Shown here piece after piece: positions 42,101 through 51,700 of a stretch of 64,000 bases of DNA. The DNA lies in assembly GCA_024734495.1 (NCBI GenBank), contig JALMQS010000312.1:248001-312000 (forward strand), read 5' to 3'. Below the pieces are notes generated by a model. That model worked only from the letters and a program-made list of their open reading frames with translations. It did no database searches and was not told where the DNA came from. Every line of letters starts with the position of its first letter. Position 1 is the stretch's first letter. This DNA is from Forficula auricularia. Lineage: Eukaryota > Arthropoda > Insecta > Dermaptera > Forficulidae. The position numbers and the translations under genes were made by a program.

Positions 42101-42694
42101 AACAGAAGGATAAACAATAGAATTTACGAACACAAACTTGCCCTCAGAAAACTAGACCCTGCTTCCGCACTAACAAAACACCATAATGAGACTGGCCATA
42201 CATTTGACTTCAACAAAACAAAGACCATCGCTACCGTAGAACATTTAAAACCAAGAACTATCAGAGAAGCAATAGAAATAAAAAAGCACCAAGACTGCCT
42301 CAATAAAAGAGACGATGCCCTATTTTGGTGCAATTGGGACCTCATTCGTTTTGAGACTGAACCAAGAGTTGAAAAAAGATAAGGAGAAGTTGGGTATGAT
42401 CCGACAACTGCATTATGCCCGCAAATGCCTTTTCCATTTAAGCGATGAATCCCCGAATAGGTCATATAATCAAATCTTATATAATATATTCAACTCTTTA
42501 GTTCAGGTGTGTTTTCTCCTATTTTTCTAATAGTATGGTTCTTATAAATTTACTACAAAGCCATCATCATCAAACATCTGTCTGATTCTTTTGGGAATCG
42601 AAACAGATGAATTTTGTTCAGATATTCAAAATAAATTTTATTTAGAATGTTTATATGTTAACGTTAGATAAACGCGAAAGTTAAAACTTTAAAA

Positions 42695-42749
<55 letters not shown>

Positions 42750-45700
42750 CTTTATTAATTTGAGACTATAACTTGGAGGCTTGTGAATAGTTACATAAAT
42801 ATATATACTTACTACTATAATTATTTAAATCAAGCAGAAGACATACTCTGACTTATTGATTATATATTAAATCCGCTATTCTCAGTGAAAAAACAACAAC
42901 ATTTTACTTCATTCTAATTCATGTTTTTTTTATAATACATCTTATTTGTAAATTATTGGTGGCTGAAAGTCCTAAGACGGCGGGCTTCCAACTCGAGTAT
43001 ACAGGTTCAAATTCCGGTGGGTGTCAACAAGTTTATTCATATATAAAATTTAAACGCTTGGCATTGCAATGTCAATAGTCGATGCAGTTTTTAATTTTTT
43101 TTGATTTTCAAAATCTCCTCCCTTAACGATGACCCCTTGTTGAATTCTAAATGAGGCTTCACAAAAAATAAAAGGAATCATATGGGGGTATAATCACAAT
43201 CTATTTTGGACAATTAGTTCATCTTCAAGAGGTATGGAAGAATTAATATTGAGAAATATATTTCTATATACCGGGTGAATTTTTTATCTTGAGACAGTCT
43301 TATAACTCAAAAACAGTGCATTATATGGAAAAAAATTTCAAATAAAAGTATGTTTATATCGAGGGGGAAACTAAACTACACTATTGTTTATCGACCTAGA
43401 ATAAGCTTTCAAGAGTATTTCAATGTCAAGTTCTGTTTTTTAAATAGAACCCTATATTTTTCTATACGTCTACTTAATCTACAAAAAAAACTGAACAACT
43501 TTCATAAGAACTATTTTTTTATATATATTTTATTTTTTTATATCAAATAAACAAAATACATGAATCAATTAGATCTCAAAAAAAATTCTTAATAATTATT
43601 TTTAACAATTATTTAACTTAATTATCAAATAATAATGATTAAATAATTAATTGTTAAATAAATAATTTAATAATAATTAATAATTTTATATTTTTCGACA
43701 CTTTTCTGAGACATTCCAGAGTGTATTGCAAATCTTCTGGATGAATTCCAGTTCCAATTTCCTTATTTCGGCCTGTTCCAGTTTCTTCGTAGCCTTTACA
43801 TTTCCTGTTTTTTGTTTGTTTTTTTAAACAGATTTTACAACCCAATAAAATGAAGCTTCTGAAGGTGTATTCCTATCAGGAAAACGCTCGGCATCCATTT
43901 CACTGGCAGCCCCATAACACTTCTTCCACATTCACCACATAAATTAAGACCATTTTAATTCTGTCTTCAACAAAAAATGCTCCAATTTTATTATAGTAAT
44001 ACAATATAACTATCTACTGGATTGACACGAGAAATAAACTTTTTTAAACTCAAGACTTTTAAATAGTTCTATTAAGTATAAAATAATCTCTTAAATCTGA
44101 GTATAACGAAGTTTTAATATCATTATAAACACTTATTTTCATTGTTGTGACTTTTCGATTTAATGATTATTTATTTAATAATTAATTATTTAATCATTAT
44201 TATTTGATGATTAAGTTAAATAATTCTTAAAAATAATTATTAAGATTTTTTTTGAGATCTAATTAATTTAATTGAAAAGTTTTTGTTTTGCCGAGAGTAG
44301 CAGAGTTGTTGATTCACAAAGAGAAACAAAGAGGTTGTCCTCTGCTTGATGCAAATAAACATACACACATATATATCAAGATGATATATCTGTATATATA
44401 TTATTTATTTGTTTGAGAATATAGTTTCGAAGACTTGGTCTTCATCATCAGTCTTTCTTCAATTATATCTAATTAATTCATGTATTTTGTTTATTTGATG
44501 TCGTATAAAAAAATAGTTCTTAGGAAAGTTGTTCAGTTTTTTTTGTAGATTAAGTAGACGTGTATGGTGAGTGCTTCTCTTGAATTTATCTAATAAATTC
44601 TAAAAGAGAATAAATATTATGCTATGAATTATTTTTAAAATATCATGAACACGTTTGTTTCTATAAATGAAATTATATCAGCTTTTGTCGGTTAATAAAC
44701 ATACAAAGTAGACGTATATAAAAATATAGGGTTCCATTTAAAAACAGAACTTGACATTGAAATACCTTTGAAAGCTTGTTCTACGTCGACAAACAATAGC
44801 GTAGATTAGTTTCCCTTTCGATATAAATAAACTTTTATTTGAAACTTTTTTCCATATAATGCACTGTTTTTGAGTTATAAGACTGTCTCAAGATAAAAAA
44901 CTCACCTCTATATATATATATATATATATCGTTGATTACTTTCATTTTATTTTAAACAAGAGTATTTAATGAAATGAGTATCTATTTGAGAAAGAAAGAT
45001 TGAAATTCTTTTCTCAAAATCAACTTTGATATTGAATCAATTAAGGTTTATGAATTTAGGTCATTTATCTAAGATTTAGATAGATATGTTTACATGCAAT
45101 GTAAACATATCTATTAAAATCTTAGATAAATGACTCACCTATAAATAAGAGTATTTAAATTATGTCATTTATGGCAAAATGATAAAATCATAACAAAGGC
45201 ATTAGAGATGTTAAAGTTAATTTTGGTTAAATATGTAAGAAGGGGTGTCGTTCCCTCGGGAATCAAACCCAAGTGCCAAAAAGCTGTCCTGATCATTGAC
45301 TTCCATTCTTCTTGAAGGATCGCCATTGGGCCAGATAGTTTTTTGGAACTTGGGTTCGATTCCCAAGGGGACAACAACCCTTCTTACATTTAATCAAAAC
45401 TATCTTTACCATATCTATTTAAGCAGAGAACAATGTCTTTGATTTGATATATAAAATCAAATATGCTACCTTCGGCAAAACGACTTTCTAGTTTCATTGA
45501 TTTAATTTCTATAAAATAATCTAAACCAAAACAGAAATATTTTTTTTCAAATCTTTATATTATTAAAATCATGTTCTCTATTTGTTAAAAAATTGCTAGT
45601 AAATTATAAAATAAAAATGAACGGCTCGCTTAACTTTTCTAATCTATTTATTAAGCACAGTAGGTCCATCTTTGTAATACCATGTGAGTATCTCTTTCTT

Positions 45701-48700
45701 CTTGGCTTTTCATTGTGGCATGGAACTTTACGCATGTCTAAAAGCTTTCTTCTTTATTATTGAAATCAAAACTACATTCTAATCATTTGCATGTAACATG
45801 CTAATGAACCATTGCTTGATATATCCTTAATTATTCATTTTAATATTGTTTAGTCAAATTTATTTTTCTCAACTATTAATTATTTTCCACTTTTCCCTTA
45901 TAGAAAATATTAACTATTTTAATGAATATTTAAAATCTTTTCCTATAATTACTTTATATATTTATGATTATACAATTTAGCATATGTACTCCTATTTTTA
46001 TCTTTTCATTTTTTTTCTTCAGGCATGGAAGATGAGATCTGTCCTTATGCTACCTTCCACTTGCTTGGCTTCCGAGAAGAAATGGATCCAAGCAAAGCCA
46101 TGCAATTCCAGACTTTCCCCCACCAAAATGGACATGAACGATCTCACAGTGGTACTATGGGACCTTCCAATGGAAATGGACATATTCATCAACGCTCTGG
46201 ATCTCAATCGATGGTAATTGAAAATTATACCAAGGATAATTTTTAATCAAAATGTATTAAATTTGTCTATTATTTTAGCCACGTGGAAATGGAAGATATT
46301 CTCGAGTAAATCAGCCTTTAGTTCCTGGTCCTGAATACGATGACCCAGCCAATTGTGCTCCTGAAGATGATCAATATGGAAGTCAATATGGACAGTATGG
46401 AGCTCCTTACGATCATTATGGAAGCCGGGGTTCTGTAAGCAGAAGAAGCGTAGGTTAGTACACCAGATATTGAATCAATAATATTTCTCTTTATTATATT
46501 GTATTCTTTCCCGCTTAAACTAACAAAGCTTTAGGATTCAGCCTAAATTTTAAAATTGATTTTTCAACAAACTTAGATGTTTTAACGTTTCCCGATGTTT
46601 GTTTTCTGTCTCTCTGCTCGACTAAGGGCCACTTGTATGTTGGTTTGTAAAGTCTTTGTTAAAGTTGACAAAGGGTAAAACCTTAGAATTCACCTTGTGC
46701 CCAACGGGATGGCCAATCAGATGACACGCCCTTTCATCTGATTGGCCATCCCGCCTGGCACAAGGGGGAATTCTAAGGTTTTACCCTTTACAACTTTAAC
46801 AAAGACTTTACAAACCGACATACAACTGGCCCTAAGTGCTTTAGTCACACGTACTCATCTGACAGGCAAGCCCAAGTTTCACTCAGTTCTCAAGTTAGGC
46901 ACAGTCCTAGGATGAAGGGACCACTAAAATTAAACAGACTAATACTATTGTCGAATATAAGTAAATTTTCCAATTTTTATTCTGCTGTGTTTTTTAAAAA
47001 TTGTTACAACATTATATTTAAAAGATTTTCTTGCCCTGAGTAGCAAGCAGCCTTCTTGATTTTATTAGAAAAATCACCTATTGATGCGAATAAATAGACC
47101 CACATAAATATCTATAATTTTCAATTGGATGTTGATGAAGGCAGTCCACGATGGTTGTAAAAAATAAGACTATAATGGTTTTATTATTTTACCCTGAAGA
47201 AGGAGAGAATAAATCTCCGAAACGTCGGTTTAACGAATAAATGTAAAATAATAAAACCATTATAGTCTATTTTTTACAACCACCGTGGACTGCCTTCATC
47301 AACATCCAATTGCATATTTATACCAGTCCGTCTCCTAAAGAAAAACGCTATCAATCTATAATTTTATTTGTTAGAGACTATATTTTTGTAGACCTGGCCC
47401 TCCACGTCATCGTAACGCCTAATTCACTCAACTATTCAGAGTATCAAACATTTTTTACTTTTTCGTGTATACTTATCTTTGTATATGGCTGTATATTTAT
47501 TTTCATAGAGCAGAATATATCTTTTTTAACCGACTTCAAAAAAGGAGGTTCCAATTCGACTGATTTTTTTTTTTTTTTTTTGTGTCTATGTTACCCTATT
47601 TCTTCGCCAATTGTGAACAGATTTTGATGATTTTTTTGCATTGTGTTCAGTATAACAGGTCATTCAATAAGTCCGTAGGATAAGTAAGAAAAAAACAAAA
47701 TTTTGACAAAACTCGATTTTATTATTCAACATAGTTGCCTTCGAGCGCGAGCGATTTTGCAATTTTTCGATACCACTTTTATAGTACGATTTCTCTTTCT
47801 CGTCAAAATAGGCCTCAGTTTCAGCGATTACTTCATCATTGGACTTAAATTTCTTTCCAGCAAGCATTCTCTTGAGATCTGAAAACAGGAAAAAGACGGT
47901 GGAGGCTAAATCTGGAGAATATGGTGGGTGGGTAAGCAATTTGAACCCCAATTCATTCAATTTTGCCATCGATTTCATCGATCTGTGACACGGTGCATTG
48001 TCTTGGTGAAACAACACGTTTTTCTTTTTCAAATGTGGCCGTTTCTTTGCGATTTCAGCCTTTAATCGATCCAAAAGTGCACAGTAATAGTCGCTGTTGA
48101 TGGTGGTTCCTTTTTGGAGATAGTCAATGAATATTATACCGTTCGCATCCCAAAATACAGACGCCATCACCATACCGGCCGACTGTTGCGTCTTTGCTCG
48201 CTTTGGATTCGGTTCGTCGACTGCTGTCCACTCAGCTGACTGTCTTTTGGATTCTGGTGTGTAATAGTGAAGCCATGTCTCATCCATGTCACATATAGAA
48301 TTCCATTTTATTGCGGTTTAGCAGCGCCAAACACTCCTCTGAAGCATCGATTCGTTGTTGTTTTTGGTCGACTGTGAGCTCACGCGGCACTCACTTTGCA
48401 CAGAGATTTCGCATACCCAAATGTTCATGTAAAATGGTAAAAACACTACCATCTGATATCTTTACAATGTCAGCTAGCTCGTGCACCTTCAATTTGCGAC
48501 CGTTCCTAACCAATTTGTGGATTTTTTATGTTTTCTGGAATAACAGCCTCATTTGGCCGTCTACTGAGCTCTGCATCATTTGTGCTGGTACGACCACGTT
48601 TAAATTCAGCAATCCAGTTCTCTACCATTTGTCTCGATGGAGCAGAGTTCGGATAATGTTTATCAAGCCATTGTTTGGTTTCCACTGTATTTTTTTTTCA

Positions 48701-51700
48701 TCAAAAAAAAATGCTTTATTAAAACTGGAAATTCACTTTTTTCCATTTTTATTTCAATAACAAAAGTTGCTTCACACAAAATGCTATAACTCACGAATCA
48801 ATAGTCAGATTGCTGTCAAATTTATACACCTATCGTTTGAAGGTTAGTACTAAATAAAAATTCTAGTAACACCATCTATGTGTCATCCTAGATCCTATGG
48901 ACTTTTTGAATGGCCTAGTAGTTTCCGATTGGTACCATATTAATTTGGTCAAATTCCGATGATATGATCAATGACAAAATAGCGGAAATCTTCAATTCAT
49001 ATGACCAAATAATCGAAATTATAATAAAAAATCTTTTATAAAAAACAATCTTAAAACGTTCATTTAAAACCCGCTAACGTTTCTAGAGAATTCCTCTATT
49101 TATGAAATTTTATTATCATTTTTTGATTCATTCGCACGAATCTTTCTCTTACGAGATTCTTGCAAGGTATTAACTTAAGTCTCACTGTTGTCAACATCAC
49201 TAAAAAAATAAAAATAAAAATAGTTTTTATAAAAAAAAAAAAATAAAACCGACATCAAAAAAACTAAATGCAACAATTAAAATAATAAGAACTCAAAAAT
49301 CAAATAAAATGGACTAAAAGATATAAAATAATTATCTAATTTAGTTACAACTAAACGACGAAATTTTTACATGAAATCACTTTTTCAAGTCGGTGCTAAA
49401 GAAATATAAGCGAGCTTACGCGAAGTTTTCTTCATTACCCAGCCACGATCCGTCGAGTGCGATTCATAAAATGTATATGTTTAGCCAGGGCCGCGCCGAC
49501 TATAGGGCGAATGTGTGCAAAACACACAGGCAAATGGCAGCAAAACAGCTAGACTGACACTTGACTAATCAATCGTCTATAGAGTCTAACTGAGTGATTC
49601 TCAACCTTTTTAAATCTGCCCCCTCCCCGGCAGAAAATTATAGTTTTCACACGAGCGGCCGAATGGCTTGGCGCGGCCCTGTGTTTAGCACCGACTTCAA
49701 AAAGTGATTTCATGTAAAAATTTCGTCGTTTAGTTGTATCTAAATTAGATAATTATTTTATACCTTTTAGTGCATTTTATTTGATTTTTGAGTTGTATTA
49801 TTTTATTTGTTGAATTTAATTTTTTTGAAGTCGGTTTTTTTTTCTAAAAATTATTTTAATGATTTAAAATTAACAACTCTGCTATTATTGACAAAAAAAA
49901 ACTGAATTTTATAAAAAGGACACAAGATAAGGCTATAGTTTCGAACAAATAAAATTATATATATGTAAGGAAGTTTCTTCCTTAAACCACTTTGAATTAC
50001 CCCCGCATTAGCGGGAATGTTTAGCGGCAATGTTGACAACCTGGATTTCGACAAGCCACATGAGGAAGAGTTGTTAACTGAATTATGAAATTAAAATAAT
50101 TATAAGATTGAAAAATCACCTGTGAATAATTAACATTGAATGTTGTTTCTTTGTTTTACAGGTGAGCATTGTAAATATTGTAAATATTAAGGTATAATAA
50201 TTATGTATTAATGAAATAAAAACTTTGTTTTACAGAGAAACTATTCTGTTTGATTATCCACACCTCTTTATAAAATAACATTATATATACATATATATTT
50301 GCATCTAGCGAAGGAAATCATCTTTGATTTGTTCTTATAAAATTGTTATATCGTATTTGTTTATATTATTTTAAAAAAAAAAAAAAAAAAATAATAAAAA
50401 TAATTAAAGCCTTATACAGAGCCCAGCTAAATATGATTCTAATCCCCAGAGTGTTTTTTACTATATATAGGTATTATATTCTAATATATTTGAATTTTTA
50501 TTCTTTTCAGGTTCAGCTCGTAACCTGCCTATTAATGGAAGCCCTGAACCTCCACCACCTCCTCCCCGAAATCATGATCCTAATAATTCTTCCTTCAACG
50601 ACTCAAAAGAGAGTAATGAGATATCTGAAGCTGAATGTGATCGAGACCAGCTAGTCAACAGAAATTACGGTGGTAAGCAAGGTTCTTAATCTTAAGCATT
50701 TTCCAAGCTGCAATTAATACTAATTTAGCTGTTTAATGATAAACTAATTTCTTTAAAAGTCTATATTCAATTGACTTTTATAATTTTGATCGAGGTAAGA
50801 TGGGAATTAAATTTATTTATTTTTATTTTTGTTTTAAGAAAACAGCTCCCTTCATTTAAAAGAGCATTCGTTGCACGGTATTGTAATTGTGGTCGGTTAA
50901 ATTACTAATATTGTAGTTTATGTTTGTTTTTGTTTGTTTACTTAACTTTTTATTTCATCGATTATTTTACTTATGTGTGGAAAATTGGCTTTTAATATAT
51001 ATCTCTATATATCTACCATTGATTTATATAAATATATATTTGAGCCTAGGTACTTCAAAAGTTTTTAATTTCCAAAATATTAAAGCTTAAAATTTAATCT
51101 TGAAAAAATTCCTAGTTTATTAGTAATTTTACTAAAGGAAAAAAGCTGTTCTGGTTTAATTAATTTCCTCAGCAACTCAACATGGAATAATGGTCTCGTA
51201 ATAAGAGCCGAAATGACATGATTCTTTCATTTTTTTTTCATTTTTTTTTAATATAAGATTTAAAATAAATATCTTTATTTATATATATTATTTTTATACA
51301 TAAATACAATTTTAATTTTTATGTTTATTGCCTAATTTCCTCATTTAAGTAAGAAGCTTGTGTTTAAAGTATTGTGTACGTTGCAGTTAATGTAAGGAAC
51401 AACAGCAAGGAAATGACCACTGAGGAAATGAGAAAACTCATTGAAAGGTATGTTTCTGATCTCTCCCTTTTAGGAACTTATATAAAATTTAATCAAAATA
51501 ATGTATTTTTATTCAAAAGTGAAATTTCGTCATTATAATAAATAAATCATATATAATTTATGACAATTAAAATATTATTCTTACTAGTCATGAATATCAT
51601 TATTTCACTTAAAAACAAAATAAGTTCTTATCACATATATAATTACTAATAATAATGCTTAAAAATTTAATTGGTTCTTGTTCCATGATATTCTCAGGAA

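Larger units (their letters stand above)
38098..42400 (+). mobile_element. Penelope-like element I, with inverted end and nested hAT
   Basis: 38098-38666 is the 3' end of a PLE in minus orientation: IREAIEIEKHQDCLNKRDDA, then a variable tail and, at 38158-38202, a decayed hammerhead-like core (CUC, UUGAAAA, U, GGCUCC/GGAG.GCC, GAA, ACGU, C, GAG). From 38667 the element runs on the plus strand with reverse transcriptase, is split by a hAT at 39136-41779, and resumes with the GIY-YIG part to the stop at 42380-42382. The inverted end is a usual PLE arrangement. Confidence 0.85.
42540..43269 (+). other. Intron stretch with TA microsatellite and tRNA-like scrap
   Basis: Contains a (TA)n run at about 42697-42746 and a tRNA-like segment at 42956-43032. 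Otherwise AT-rich and empty. Confidence 0.6.
43270..44908. mobile_element. Large foldback element with nested PLE terminal element
   Basis: Outer arms: TACCGGGTGAATTTTTTATC (43269) against GATAAAAAACTCACC (ending 44907); they continue inward for about 300 bp (GACAGTCTTATAACTCAAAAA, GGGTTCCAT/ATAGAACCC). A second inverted pair at 43558-43680 and 44155-44270 is rich in TTAATTATTT. The right arm has two insertions: one near 44550-44705 bounded by AAGTAGACGT, and PLE element J. The end ACCGGGTGA is shared with the palindrome at 60591. Confidence 0.75.
47528..49836. repeat. Repeat family R copy split by a mariner and a hAT MITE
   Basis: Outer ends AACCGACTTCAAAAAAGGAG and TTTTTGAAGTCGGTT. Internal blocks match 26150-26897 (CCATATTAATTTGGTCAAATT, GCGAGCTTACGCGAAG, GATCCGTCGAGTGCG). 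A mariner entered at 47655 and a hAT MITE at 49486. Confidence 0.78.

Noticed and set aside
48311..48760. Plus-strand 149-codon frame
   Set aside because: Antisense to the N-terminal half of the mariner transposase.
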